DNA from: Cupriavidus sp. MP-37 | GTDB taxonomy: Bacteria > Pseudomonadota > Gammaproteobacteria > Burkholderiales > Burkholderiaceae | Direction of reading: 5' to 3' | Assembly: GCF_020618415.1 (NCBI RefSeq) | Contig: NZ_CP085344.1 | Coordinates: 248,001-312,000, forward strand | DNA length: 64,000 nt | Shown: in pieces, positions 50,736 to 62,000 of the stretch | How the letters are laid out: each line of letters starts with the position of its first letter | How positions within the stretch are numbered: position 1 is the stretch's first letter | Made by a program: the position numbers and the translations under genes | The notes under the pieces: model-generated | What the model was told of the DNA's origin: nothing | The model's input: the letters and a program-made list of their open reading frames with translations, nothing else | Database searches by the model: none

Positions 50736-51254
50736 ATGGCGGACAAGGCAAAGCGCAAGGCAGCGGGCGAGGGCAGCAAGAAAACGGCGAGCGACCGGAT
50801 CGAGGTGCGCCAGTCAGGCGTGCACGGCAAGGGCGTCTATGCCATCGCGCCGATTGCCGAGGGCGAGCGCGTGATCGAGTACAAGGGCGAGCACATCTCC
50901 TGGAAGAAGGCGCTGGAGCGCCATCCGCACGATCCCAGCGATCCCAACCACACCTTCTACTTCAGCCTGGACGATGGCAGCGTCATCGACGCCAAGTACG
51001 GCGGCAACCGCGCGCGCTGGATCAACCACGCCTGCGAGCCCAACTGCGAAGCGCGTGAAAAGAAGGGCCGCGTCTTCATCCACGCGCTGCGCGACATTGC
51101 CCAGGGCGAGGAGCTGTTCTATGACTACGGCCTGGTGATCGACGCGCGCTATACCGCCAAGCTGAAGAAGGAATTCGAGTGCCGCTGCGGCAGCCCGCAA
51201 TGCCGCGGCACCATGCTGGCGCCGAAGGAAAAGAAGAAGAAAAAGGCCAAGTAA
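50736..51254 (+). CDS. SET-domain protein lysine methyltransferase-like
   Basis: A 172-residue protein with a SET fold usually linked to lysine methylation of proteins. The first part has SGVHGKGVYAIAPIAEGERVIEYKGEHISW; the knot region has NHACEPNCEAR (the NHSCxPNC signature) and GEELFYDYGL; the post-SET zinc cluster is CRCGSPQCRGTM. Both ends are very basic: DKAKRKAAGEGSKKTAS at the start and KEKKKKKAK at the end. The ATG at 50736 follows GGAAAGG. It lies next to hupB across the GTAWAC region. Bacterial SET proteins can methylate histone-like or host proteins; the target here is unknown. Confidence 0.85.
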   Translation: MADKAKRKAAGEGSKKTASDRIEVRQSGVHGKGVYAIAPIAEGERVIEYKGEHISWKKALERHPHDPSDPNHTFYFSLDDGSVIDAKYGGNRARWINHACEPNCEAREKKGRVFIHALRDIAQGEELFYDYGLVIDARYTAKLKKEFECRCGSPQCRGTMLAPKEKKKKKAK

Positions 51255-51279
51255 GGCGCGCCCCGCGCACCAGCGCGGT

Positions 51280-52977
51280 TCAGGCCACCGACCCTGCCGG
51301 CTCGCAGGGGATCCGGATAACGAAGCGCATCACCGCGCGCCGCTCGGGCGCGCCGTCCGTGGCGGACGGTTGTGCCGCCGCGCCCGGAGCGGGAGGTACG
51401 TCCTCGATGCGGATGGTGCCGTGGTGCAGGGTCACGATTTCATGCACGATGGCCAGCCCCAGGCCGGCTCCGCCCGCCTGGTCGGCGCGGCCGCCGCCCG
51501 GCTCGGGGGCGCGGTCGCCGCGGAAGAAGCGCTTGAACACTTCCTCGCGCCGCTGCGGCGGGATGCCGGGCCCGTTGTCTTCCACCATCACCACCGCCAT
51601 GCCGCGGTGACCCATGGCCTCGCCGCCGGCGCGCACGGTGATGCGCCCGCCGGCGGGCACGTATTTCACCGCATTGTCGATCAGGTTGGACAGCGCTTCG
51701 CGCATCAGCAGCCGGTTGCCGCGCACCACCGCCGGCGCGCTGCCGGTGAAGGTGGGCCCGGGCAGGATCTCGAAGCCCAGGTCGATGCGGCGCGCCAGCG
51801 CCTGCGGCACCCACTCGGCACCGATCTCGAAGGCCAGCTCGGCCAGGTCGAAGTGTTCCACCGGTCCCAGCCGTTCCAGCGACAGCCCGGGCTCGGCCCG
51901 CGCCAGCGACAGCAGCTGGTTGGACAAGCGCACCGCGCGGTCGGCCGCGGTCTGCACCTCGCGCAGCGCATGGCGCGCCACTTCCAGCGAATCGGCGCTT
52001 TGCGCGCGGTCGGCATGCAGCTTGACCGCGGTCAGCGGCGTGCGCAGCTGGTGCGCGGCATCGGCAATGAACTTGCGCTGCGCGTCGAGCGCATCGCGCA
52101 GCCGCGCCAGCAGCGCGTTCAGGCCCCGGATCAGCGGCGCCACCTCGGCCGGCACCTGGGTTTCATCCAGCGCGGCCAGCGAGCGCGCGGTCTGCCGGTT
52201 GAGCTTGTCGGCCAGGATCTGCAGCGGCACCAGCTCCTCCTTGAGCACGTGCGACAGGATCAGGCTGCCGACCAGCAGCAGCAGGATCAGCGGCACCGAT
52301 ACCGACAGCAGGATCTCGTTGGCCGCGGTCTCGCGCCGGTCCAGCAGCTCCGCCACTTCCACCACGATCGGGCCGCGTGCGGGCTTGCCGGCCTCGCTGG
52401 TGCCGAGTTCATCGACCGCGGCGCTGGGCAGCATCACCGGCAGCCGCACCGCGCGCACCTGGCGGCCGCTGAACCACGCATAGAACAGCCGCGCGTCGTG
52501 CAGCGTGGTCTGGCCGGTGCCGTAGCCCAGCCAGGTATCCATGCCGCCGATCAGCCCGTCGGGGCCGTGGATGCGCCAGTAGATGCGATCGGTGCCCTCG
52601 GCCTCGACCAGCGTCTGCGCAATCATCGGGATGTCCTGCTCCAGCCGTGGGCCGGCGATGCGGATCTGCTGGGCGATGTTGTTGGCCACCCCATACAGCG
52701 CCCGGTCGAACACCTGCGTGGTGTAGTGCGCCGCCAGCCAGTACGACAGCGAGCCGCTGGTCAGCACCAGCGCGAACAGCGGCGTGGCCAGCGCGCGCAG
52801 CAGGTGCACGCGCAGGCTGATGTTGGAGCCGGTGCGGGACGGCTGGCGCGTCGCCGTGGGCGCAGGGTTGAGTCCCGCGGCGTCAGCCGCAGCGGAAGAT
52901 GGGGGCACGTTCCGCGTGGCGATGCGGGAGGCCGTGCGCCAGGAAACCCGGGAGGAGGTGCGGGAGCGAGGCCACAT
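51280..52977 (-). CDS. TctE/QseC-type sensor histidine kinase
   Basis: About 565 residues; the true start may lie further in, since the first 50 residues are a low-complexity basic stretch. A membrane helix (about 60-80) leads into the 2CSK_N periplasmic domain typical of TctE (YTTQVFDRALYGVANNIAQQIRI...DRIYWRIHGPDGLIGG). A second helix lies near 230-250. The phospho-acceptor is in FIADAAHQLRTPLTAVKLHADRA, and the ATPase boxes are NLIDNAVKYVPAGG, EDNGPGIPP and GAGLGLAIVHEI. It pairs with the regulator 83 bp upstream. TctDE controls tricarboxylate uptake, but no tctCBA genes are here. Confidence 0.87.
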   Translation of the reverse strand: MWPRSRTSSRVSWRTASRIATRNVPPSSAAADAAGLNPAPTATRQPSRTGSNISLRVHLLRALATPLFALVLTSGSLSYWLAAHYTTQVFDRALYGVANNIAQQIRIAGPRLEQDIPMIAQTLVEAEGTDRIYWRIHGPDGLIGGMDTWLGYGTGQTTLHDARLFYAWFSGRQVRAVRLPVMLPSAAVDELGTSEAGKPARGPIVVEVAELLDRRETAANEILLSVSVPLILLLLVGSLILSHVLKEELVPLQILADKLNRQTARSLAALDETQVPAEVAPLIRGLNALLARLRDALDAQRKFIADAAHQLRTPLTAVKLHADRAQSADSLEVARHALREVQTAADRAVRLSNQLLSLARAEPGLSLERLGPVEHFDLAELAFEIGAEWVPQALARRIDLGFEILPGPTFTGSAPAVVRGNRLLMREALSNLIDNAVKYVPAGGRITVRAGGEAMGHRGMAVVMVEDNGPGIPPQRREEVFKRFFRGDRAPEPGGGRADQAGGAGLGLAIVHEIVTLHHGTIRIEDVPPAPGAAAQPSATDGAPERRAVMRFVIRIPCEPAGSVA

Positions 52978-53060
52978 TGCGGGCTAGGCCAAAGGACAGG
53001 GCCGCGTGTGGGACAACTGCGGGGATAACCGCGGGGATAGCCACGGCGGCCGGAGCGGTT

Positions 53061-53765
53061 TCATTGTCCGGCGCGGATCTGCAGCAGGTAGCCGAAGCCG
53101 CGCACGGTGACGATCTCGACGTCGCTGTCCTCGAGCTTCTTGCGCACGCGGTGCACGTAGACCTCGATCGCGGTGTCGCCGACGGTATCGCCGCCCTCGC
53201 CGGCGGGGTGGGCAAAGGTGGCCAGGTGGTCCTGCAGCTGGGCCTTGCTGACCACGCGGCCCTGGCGCTGCAGCAGCAGCTCCAGCACCGCGAACTCGCG
53301 CGGCGACAGCTCCAGCGGGCGGGCGTCGATAAACATGCGGCGGTCGTTGCCGGACAGCCGCAGCCGGCCCAGCCGCACGTCGCGCTCGGGCGCGGCCTCG
53401 CCATGCTGGCTGCGGCGCAGCAGCACGCGCACCCGCGCTTCCAGCTCGGGCAGGGCGAAGGGTTTGATCAGGTAGTCGTCGGCGCCGGCGTTCAGGCCCG
53501 AGAGCTTGTCTTCGAGCTCGTCGCGCGCGGTCAGGATGATGACCGGCGTGGTGCGGTTGCGGGCGCGGTAGCGCGCCAGCAGGGTCATACCGTCGATGCC
53601 GGGCAGGCCCAGGTCGAGGATGACCAGGTCATGCTGCTCGCGCAGCAGGTGTTCGGTGGCATAGACGCCGTCGTGGACGACGCGTACCTGGTGGCCGGCG
53701 CGGGACAGGCCGGCTTCGACGCCGCTGGCAATCTGGCGGTCGTCCTCGATCAGCAGGATACGCAT
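53061..53765 (-). CDS. TctD/QseB-type response regulator
   Basis: OmpR-class regulator of 234 residues. The receiver has MRILLIEDD, phospho-acceptor Asp51 (LVILDLGLPGIDG) and Lys in DYLIKPFALPEL. The winged helix spans about 130-228 (LELSPREFAVLELLLQRQGRVVSKAQLQDHL...VYVHRVRKKLEDSDVEIVTVRGFGYLL). The start at 53765 gives the normal N terminus. An insertion of Gly/Asp residues (AHPAGEGGDTVGDTAIEV) lies in the recognition region, as in TctD relatives. It is the first gene of the pair with the kinase. Confidence 0.9.
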   Translation of the reverse strand: MRILLIEDDRQIASGVEAGLSRAGHQVRVVHDGVYATEHLLREQHDLVILDLGLPGIDGMTLLARYRARNRTTPVIILTARDELEDKLSGLNAGADDYLIKPFALPELEARVRVLLRRSQHGEAAPERDVRLGRLRLSGNDRRMFIDARPLELSPREFAVLELLLQRQGRVVSKAQLQDHLATFAHPAGEGGDTVGDTAIEVYVHRVRKKLEDSDVEIVTVRGFGYLLQIRAGQ

Positions 53766-53923
53766 GGCGGCAGCTCGGGAAGGACGTTGGGCATGGCTGG
53801 CAGGCGGGCAGGCAGGATGGGCCGCACCGCGCACACGGCGATGCGGGCCTGCCGCAGATTGTACTAGGCGCCGCCCCCGGCTTCCTTACGGTTAGCCTAC
53901 AGCCGCCGCCGCGGCCGGCCGGG

Positions 53924-54223
53924 TCAGTTGGTCACCGCGTCGGCGGCGCGCTCGATGAAATGGGCCAGGTCGATGTCGCGCTGGGTCAGGCCGTTGGCGT
54001 CGTGCGTCGACAGCGTGATGTCGACGCGGTTGTAGACGTTGAACCATTCCGGGTGGTGGTCGGCTTTCTCGGCCTGGATCGCCACGCGCGTCATGAAACC
54101 GAAGGCGGCGTTGAAGTCGTGGAAGGTAAAGCGCTTGAAGATCGCATCGCGGTCGGCGACGGTGGTCCAGCCGGGCAGTTCGGCGAGCAGCGTGGCACGG
54201 GCTTGCGGGGAAAGAGGGGTCAT
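53924..54223 (-). CDS. phhB: Pterin-4a-carbinolamine dehydratase
   Basis: A 99-residue enzyme that recycles the pterin cofactor of phenylalanine hydroxylase by dehydrating 4a-hydroxytetrahydrobiopterin. The active-site motif is [24 protein letters not shown] with the paired His and the Pro-Glu-Trp. An upstream in-frame start would add 33 unrelated residues, so 54223 is used. It follows phhA on the same strand, about 175 bp downstream, as in other phhAB loci. Confidence 0.95.
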   Translation of the reverse strand: MTPLSPQARATLLAELPGWTTVADRDAIFKRFTFHDFNAAFGFMTRVAIQAEKADHHPEWFNVYNRVDITLSTHDANGLTQRDIDLAHFIERAADAVTN

Positions 54224-54399
54224 GGTGGGCTCGATCTGGATCTTGGAAAAAAGAAGGTCGCGCAGTGCGCAGGGGGCGCACCAGGCGGACAGCCGGCCCG
54301 CCCGCGCCGGGGCGGCGGGCATGCCGGCATTGTTTCACAAAGCGGGAAATGGAGCAGGGTTGGGGCAGGGCGCCCCGGGGTTTGGCCGGGCGCGCCGGA

Positions 54400-55329
54400 T
54401 CAGATGTCTTCGGTATCGGCCCAGCCTTCGCGGGTGCCGGCGTTGAGCACCTGGTCGCCCTCGGCGATATCGCCGGCGCCCAGCGTCGGCTGCGCGCGCA
54501 GCGCTTGGTACAGCGGCGCGAAATCCGGGCGGGTGGCGTCGAACAATTGCTCGAAGCTGTCGATCACGAAGTAGGTCTTCTGGAAGGTGTCGATGCGATA
54601 GCGCGTGCGCATGATGCGGCGCACATCGAAGCCGATCCGGTTGGGGCTGGCCGAGTCCAGGCTGTAGATGGACTCGCCCTGGCTCGAGACGATGCCGGCG
54701 CCATAGATGCGCAGCCCTTGCGGGGTGCGGATCAGGCCGAACTCGACGGTGTACCAGTACAGCCGCGACAGCATCTCCAGCGCGCCCAGCCCCGCAGCTT
54801 TCAGGCCGCCCTTGCCGTAGGCTTCCATATAGTCGGCAAAGACCGGGTTGATCAGCAGCGGCACATGGCCGAACACATCGTGGAAGCAGTCGGGCTCCTG
54901 CAGGTAGTCGAGCTGCTCGGGCTTGCGCATCCACCAGCTGGCCGGGAAGCGGCGGTTGGCCAGGTGCTCGAAGAACACCTCGTCGGGCACCAGGCCGGGC
55001 ACGGCGACGACCTGCCAGCCGGTGGCGCGCATCAGGGTCTGGTTGAGCTGGTCGAAGTCCGGCACGCGGTCTTTTTCCATGCCCAGCGTGGCCAGGCCCT
55101 GCAGGAATTCGTCGCTGACGCGGCCGCGCAGCATCGCGGCCTGGCGTTCGTACAGCTTGCGCCAGATGGCGTGGTCCGTGCTGGTGTAGCGGTGCACCGG
55201 CTGGGCGATGGTGAAGTCCGGGCGCAGTTCCTGGCCGGACAGCAGGCCGGCGTCGAACTGTTCCTTGAGTTTGTCGGTCAGGGTGCCCTGGAAGGCGCCG
55301 GGGGCTTCGTTGGCCATGGCGATGGACAT
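54400..55329 (-). CDS. phhA: Phenylalanine 4-monooxygenase
   Basis: A 309-residue non-haem iron enzyme that hydroxylates phenylalanine to tyrosine with tetrahydropterin and oxygen. The iron ligands are the two His in FHDVFGHVPLL and the Glu in YWYTVEFGLI. The pterin-side block GLVPDEVFFEHLANRRFPASWWMR is typical. It is the single-domain bacterial form; length is close to the 297-residue Chromobacterium enzyme. An AAGGAG lies upstream of the ATG at 55329. It is divergent from an Lrp/AsnC gene, which probably regulates it. The shared promoter region 55330-55498 is AT-rich with ATGCGCAT and TATAAT (55458-55463). Confidence 0.96.
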   Translation of the reverse strand: MSIAMANEAPGAFQGTLTDKLKEQFDAGLLSGQELRPDFTIAQPVHRYTSTDHAIWRKLYERQAAMLRGRVSDEFLQGLATLGMEKDRVPDFDQLNQTLMRATGWQVVAVPGLVPDEVFFEHLANRRFPASWWMRKPEQLDYLQEPDCFHDVFGHVPLLINPVFADYMEAYGKGGLKAAGLGALEMLSRLYWYTVEFGLIRTPQGLRIYGAGIVSSQGESIYSLDSASPNRIGFDVRRIMRTRYRIDTFQKTYFVIDSFEQLFDATRPDFAPLYQALRAQPTLGAGDIAEGDQVLNAGTREGWADTEDI

Positions 55330-55498
55330 TGGCTTGCGTCTCCTTGAATGCGTGCTGGCTGCATCGGCGCCAGCATGAATGCGGATTTACTGCGTAGTTT
55401 AGGCGCCAAAAGCCGCAATCTGTCCGCATAGTCCGCTCGATTACCGAGGATCATGCATATAATGCGCATATATCGACGTATGGATGCGGGATTCATGT

Positions 55499-55984
55499 AT
55501 GGCTGCCCAAAGTATTTCCCTCGACGCGTATGACCTCGCCCTGCTGAGCGCGCTGCAGGCCGACGGCCGCACCACGCACCAGCAACTGGCCGAGCGCGTG
55601 CACCTGTCGCCGAGCCAGGTCGGACGCCGGCTGGCGCGGCTGGAAGCCGACGGCGTCATCACGGGATACCGCGTCAGCCTGTCCTCGCAGGCGCTGGGGC
55701 TGGGCGTGGTGGTCTTTGTCAGCGTCAAGCTGGCGCATCACGGCGACACCATCATCGAGCGCTTCCGCGAAGAGATCCTGCTGCTGGAAGAAGTGCAGGA
55801 GTGCTATTCCGTCGCCGGCGAGGCCGACTACCTGATCCGCGTGGTGGTGCCGGACCTGCCCACGCTGGCCGAATTCACCATGAAGCGGCTGATGCGCGTG
55901 CCCGGCGTGGAGAGCGTGCGGTCGAACATCGTGCTGACCGCGATCAAGTGCGAGGGGCCGCTGCCGCTGTCGCACCTGCGCTGA
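55499..55984 (+). CDS. Lrp/AsnC-family transcriptional regulator
   Basis: A 161-residue regulator. An N-terminal helix-turn-helix (ISLDAYDLALLSALQADGRTTHQQLAERVHLSPSQVGRRLARLEADGVITGY) is followed by the RAM ligand-binding/oligomerisation domain (VVVFVSVKLAHHGDTIIERFREEI...ECYSVAGEADYLIRVVVPDL). It probably senses an amino acid, plausibly phenylalanine or tyrosine, given its divergent position to phhA; that is inference. Two ATG codons are possible, 55484 and 55499; the second gives the normal family start. Confidence 0.93.
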   Translation: MAAQSISLDAYDLALLSALQADGRTTHQQLAERVHLSPSQVGRRLARLEADGVITGYRVSLSSQALGLGVVVFVSVKLAHHGDTIIERFREEILLLEEVQECYSVAGEADYLIRVVVPDLPTLAEFTMKRLMRVPGVESVRSNIVLTAIKCEGPLPLSHLR

Positions 55985-56091
55985 AATTGCCTGCGTAGCG
56001 CCTTGCCGGCGCGTGCCGGTCTTGCACTCCTGTGGCGTGCGTGTCACCCTCGCCGGGTGCCGCAAACGTGGCGGGAACGGAGGATGGCAGG

Positions 56092-59000
56092 ATGAAGGGG
56101 ATCGTCGCCCGAGTCGATCGGGGTCTTGGCAGTTCGCTACAGCAATCGCACCTGGCGCGGGCCTCTGCGACGGTGGCTTTGGCGGCCGCGCTGGCCAGCC
56201 TGGCCGGCGGCGCACTGGCAGCGCAGGTGACCCGTTTCTCGCCGGAAGGCACGGTGGGCCAGGTGCGGCAGGTGGCGATCCGCTTCGACGAAGCCATGGT
56301 GCCGATGGGCGATGTCCAGGCCACCGCGCCCGCGGCGGTCTCCTGTACCGGCGCCAGCACCAGCGGCCAGGCGCGCTGGATCGACGCCAGGAACTGGGTC
56401 TACGACTTCGCCAGCGACCTCCCTCCCGGCGTGCGCTGCACCGTGCGCATGCGCGCCGGCCTGCGCAGCGAGGCCGGCACCGCCTATGCCGGCAAGGCGG
56501 AATACCGCTTCGAGACTGGTGGGCCGACCGTGGTCTCGAGCCGGCCTTCCGGCGGCGAGATCGAGGAAGACCAGGTCTTCGCGCTGCGCTTCAACGGCGC
56601 CGCCACCGCGGCCTCGGTGCGCGAGCACGCCTGGTGCCAGGCGCAGGGGCTGGGCGAGCGCATCCCGGTGCGGCTGCTGGCCGGCAAGGAGCGCGAGGCC
56701 GTGCTCGAGGCGATCCGCTGGGACCGACTCGCCAAACCGGCGCCCGATGCGGTGCACCTGCTCGCCTGCCAGCAGCGGCTGCCGGCCGCGGCGCGGGTGC
56801 AGCTGGTGCTGGGCGCGGGCATCGCCACGCCGTCGGGCGTCGCCACGCGCGAGGAACGCCGCTTCGACTACACCGTGCGCGAACCATTCACCGCCAGCTT
56901 CAGCTGCGAGCGCGAGCACGCGCAGTCGCCCTGCACGCCGCTGCGGCCGATGTCGGTGACGTTCTCCGCGCCGGTGCCGCGCAAGCTGGCCGAGGGCGTG
57001 GTGCTGAAGACGCCGTCGGGCCCGCGCGCGCCGCAGTTCGACCCTGATCTGGCGCCGGACGCGAGCGTCACTGCGCTCACCTTCGCCGCGCCGTTCGCCG
57101 AGAAGGCCCAGTTCACCATCGAAGTGCCGCGCAAGCTGCAGGACGACAGCGGCCGCGCGCTGGCCAATGCGGACCTGTTCCCGCTCAAGGTGGCCACGGC
57201 CGCGATGCCGCCGCTGGCCAAGTTTGCCGCGGCGCCGTTCGGCGTGGTCGAGCGCTTCGGCGAGCTGCCGCGCGGCAAGTCGGCGGTTGACTATCCGCCG
57301 CTGCTGCCGGTGACGCTGCGCAATGTCGAAGCCGATCTTGCCGTGCGCGGCGTGCAGGCCCGGGCCGGCACCGTGATGAAGCTGCGCGTCGACGACGACG
57401 CTGCCGTGATGCAGTGGCTGGGCCTGGTGCGCCGCCTGCACGAGGCCAGCTATACGCGCGGCGAACTCGACGCGGTGCTGGCGGGCCGCTCGCCATACCG
57501 CGTCAACAATCCGCGCAACGCGGTGTCGATCGAAACCCGCTCGGTGTCGCTGCTTGAGCGCGCGCCGGGTGTGCAGAAACTGGCGGTGCCCAAGCCGTCG
57601 GGCGATGCGCCGCGGCCGTTCGAGGTGGTCGGCATCCCGTTGCCGGAGCCCGGCTTCCATGTGGTCGAGATCGCCTCGCCGATGCTGGGCGAGGCGCTGC
57701 TGGGCAAGCGCGCGCCGATGTACGTGCGCACCGCGGCGCTGGTCACCAACCTGGGCGTGCATTTCAAGCTGGGCCGCAGCAGCGGCAATGAGGACGACGG
57801 CAGCCGCAGCGGGGTGGCCTGGGTCACCGCGCTGGACGACGGCAAGCCGGTCCGTGATGCCGCGGTGGCGGTGCGCGATTGCAGCGGGCGCCTGCTGGGC
57901 GAAGGCCGTACCGATGCCAGCGGCTTGGCGCGCTTTGCCAGACTCGCCGCGGCACCCGGGAGCGCGTGCGACCAGAATGGCCTGTCGGGCTATTTCGTCT
58001 CCGCCCGCATCGCGGCCACCCACCCGCAGGCGCGCGGCAAGGCCGACATGGCCTTCGTGATGTCGGACTGGAATCGCGGCATCGAGAGCTGGCGCTTCAA
58101 CGTGCCGACCGACACCAGCGCCACGCCCACCGTGCGCGCCCACACCATCTTCGACCGCACCCTGCTGCGCGCCGGCGAAACCGTGTCGATGAAGCACCTG
58201 ATCCGCGCCGAGACCGCGCAGGGCTTTGCCTTGCCGCCGGCGAGCCGACCGTTGCCCACGCGCGTGATCATTCGCCATGAAGGCAGCGGCCAGAGCTACG
58301 AGCTGCCGCTGCAATGGCGCCAGACCGCGACCGGCGGGCGCAGCGCGGAAAGCACCTTCCAGGTGCCCGCGGCGGCCAAGCTGGGGGTCTATACGGTCGA
58401 GCTGGAAACGCAGAAGGGCGACGGTGCGCAAGACGATGGCGGCGCGCGCAGCTACACCAGCGGCAGTTTCCGGGTCGAGGCCTTCCGCCTGCCGGTGCTC
58501 GCCGGCACGCTGCAGGTGGCAGGCAAGGCCGGGCCCGTGGTGGCGCCGGCCGAACTGCCGGTGGGCGTCGAGATCCACTATCTGTCAGGCGGCGGTGCCG
58601 CCGGGCTGCCGGTGCGCGTGTCCGCGCTGCTGCGCGACAAGTACGTCAGCTTCCCCGGCTACGACGAGTTCTCGTTCAACCCGCCGCGCGCGCAGCGCGA
58701 AAGCGGCGGCGACGAAGAGATGGACGAGGACCAGCAGGGCGATGCCAGCGCCGATGGCCAAAAGCTGGTCGCCGACAAGCTGCCGCTGACGCTGGACAAG
58801 AACGGCAACGGCAGCGTGACGCTGCGCAAGCTGCCCAAGACCGAGGCCCCGCGCGACCTGGTGCTCGAGGCCGGCTTTGCCGACCCCAACGGCGAGATCC
58901 AGACGCTGCGCCAGACCGTGCCGGTATGGCCGGCGGCAGTGGTGGCCGGCATCCGCACCGACGACTGGGTCTCGGTCAGGCAGAAGCTGGCCGTGCATGG

Positions 59001-62000
59001 CGTGGTGCTCGACGTCAACGGCAAGCCGGTGGCGGACGCGCCGGTCAAGATCAATGCGCGCGCGCGCCTCACCACCTCGGCGCGCAAGCGCGTGGTGGGC
59101 GGCTTCTACCGCTATGACAACCGTACCGAGACGCGTGACCTCGGCACCGTGTGCGAAACCCGCACCGATGCCCAGGGCCGCGCGCGTTGCGAGGTGGCGC
59201 TGGAGCAGGCCGGCCAGATCGAGCTTGTAGCGAGCGCGCGCGACAAGGACGGCCGCACCGCGCAGGCCGCCTCGACGGTGTGGGTCACGCGCCAGGGCGA
59301 GCTGTGGTTCGGCGGCGAGAACCATGACCGCATCGACCTGCTGCCGGAGAAGAAGTCCTATGCGCCGGGCGACACTGCGGTGTTCCAGGTGCGCATGCCG
59401 TTCCGCCACGCCACCGCGCTGGTGGCGGTGGAGCGTGAAGGCATCTACCAGACCCAGGTGGTGGAGCTGCACGGCAGCGATCCCACCGTGCGCGTGCAGG
59501 TGAAGCCGGAGTGGGGACCCAACGTCTACGTGTCGGTGCTGGCCTTGCGCGGGCGCCTGCACGAGGTGCCGTGGTATTCGTTCTTCACCTGGGGCTGGCG
59601 CCAGCCGGGCGAGTGGTGGCGCGCATTCCGCAGCGAAGGGCGCGAGTATGCGGCGCCCACCGCGCTGGTCGACCTGTCCAAGCCGGCCTTCCGGCTCGGG
59701 CTGGCCGAGATCCGCGTCGGCAACGCCGGCCACCGGCTCGACGTCGCCGTGACCCCGGACAAGACCAGCTACCCGGTGCGCGGCAAGGCGCGCGTGGCAA
59801 TCCAGGTGAAGCTGCCCGACGGCAAGCCCGCCGCCAACGGCGAAGTGGCGCTGGCCGCGGTCGACCAGGCACTGCTGGAGCTGATGCCCAACACCAGCTG
59901 GGACCTGCTCGACGCGATGCTGCAGCGGCGCGGCTACGGCGTCGAAACCGCGACCGCGCAGATGGAGATCATCGGGCGCCGCCACTACGGGCGCAAGGCG
60001 GTGCCGGCGGGCGGCGGCGGTGGCAAGAGCCCCACGCGCGAACTGTTCGACACGCTGCTGCTGTGGAACCCGCGCGTGCAGCTCGACGCAGAGGGCCGGG
60101 CCAGCGTCGAGGTGCCGCTCAACGATTCGCTGACCAGCTTCCGCATCGTCGCGGTGGCGGATTTGGGGCTGGGCCGCTTCGGCACCGGCAGCGCCACCAT
60201 CGCCGCTACGCAGGACCTGCAGGTGATTTCCGGCCTGCCGCCGCTGGTGCGCGAGGACGACCGCTACCGCGCCATGTTCACGCTGCGCAATACCACCAAG
60301 CGTGCGATGACGGTGCAGGCCAGCGCGCGCGGCACGCTGCTCGGCAATGAAGCCGGCCTGGCGGCGCAGACCGTGCAGATTCCCGCGGGCGAAGCGCGCG
60401 AGATCGGCTGGGACGTGACCGCGCCAGCGCTGCTGGCCTACGCGCGCACCGGCACCGTGATGTGGGAAGTGCAGGCCAGCGAGCAGGGCACGGGTAGCGC
60501 CGCGGACCGCATCAAGGTGTCGCAGCAGATCGTGCCGGCGGTGCCGGTCACGGTGCAGCAGGCCACGCTGGCGCAGGTGGCGCCGTCGCTGTCGATCCCG
60601 GTCAAGGCGCCGCCGGGCGCGCTCGCCGATCCGGCCGGCAAGGTGCGCGGCGGGGTGCAGGTCAGCTTCCAGTCGTCGCTGGCGGGCGGCATGCCGGGCG
60701 TGCGCGAGTGGTTCCGCAACTACCCGTTCACCTGCCTGGAGCAGCGCGCCTCGAAAGCCATCGGCCTGAACGACAGCGCCGCGTGGGATGCGCTGATGGC
60801 GCAGTTGCCGTCCTACCTGGATGCCAACGGCCTGGCCTCGTACTTCCCGCTGAACAGCGACAGCGACTATGGCAGCGAAGTGCTGACCGCCTACCTGCTG
60901 GCGGTGACCGACGAAGCCGCGCGCGCGGGGCTGGCGCTGCGCATTCCCGACGCGCAGCGCGCGCAGATGGAGCGCGGCCTGACCGACTTCGTCGAAGGCC
61001 GCATCCGCCGCGACAGCTGGTCGCCGGTGGGTGGCACGCAGTATCTGGAGGTGCGCAAGCTGGCCGCGCTCGAGGCGCTGTCGCGCACCGGCCATGCGCA
61101 GGCGCGCATGCTCGGATCGATCCAGATCCTGCCGGCGCAATGGCCGACCTCGGCGTTGCTGGACTGGGCCTTGCTGCTCACGCGCGTGCACGACATCCCG
61201 CAGCGCGAGCAGCGCCTGGCCGAGGCCCAGCAACTGCTGCGCTCGCGCCTGACGGTGCAGGGCACGCGCCTGGCGTTCTCCACCGAGCGCAACGACAACT
61301 GGTGGTGGATGATGGCCGGCGGCGACGTCAACGCCGCGCGCCTGCTGGCGCTGGCGTCGGAGCTGCCGGGCTGGAAGGAAGATGCGCCGCAACTGGCCAC
61401 CGGGCTGCTGGGACGCCAGGTGCACGGCGCCTGGGGCACCACCACCGCGAACGCCTGGGGCATGCTGGCGGTGACGCGCTTTGCGCAGGCCTTCGAGAAG
61501 ACGCCGGTGGCCGGCACCACGCGCGCCAGCCTCAGCAATGCCGGCGACGCCCAGCGCAGCTTCGACTGGGCGCGCGCGCAGCGCAGCGACGGCGTGGCGC
61601 AGGGCAGCGTCGACCTGCCGTGGCCGGCCGCGGCCGAGGGCGGCACGCTGCAGGTGGAGCAGGTGGGCGCGGGCCAGCCGTGGGCCACGGTGCGCGCCAT
61701 GGCGGCGGTGCCGGTGACCGCGCCGCTGGCCGCCGGCTACCGCATCCAGCGCACCGTCACGCCGCAGGAGCAGGCGGTGCCGGGCAAGTGGTCGCGCGGC
61801 GACGTCTATCGCGTCAAGCTGGAGATCGATGCGCAGGCCGACATGACCTGGGTGGTGGTCAGCGATCCGGTACCGGCGGGCGCGACCATCCTGGGCAGCG
61901 GCCTGGGCCGCGACTCGGCCATCGCCACGCGCGGCGAGCGGCGCCAGGGCGCGGCGTGGCCGGCCTATGTCGAGCGCACGCCGCAGGCCTATCGCGAGTA

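Noticed and set aside
58585..61425. A 946-codon open frame on minus inside the alpha-2-macroglobulin gene
   Set aside because: Antisense shadow of a clear coding region; composition is that of a GC-rich antisense frame and no motif is seen.
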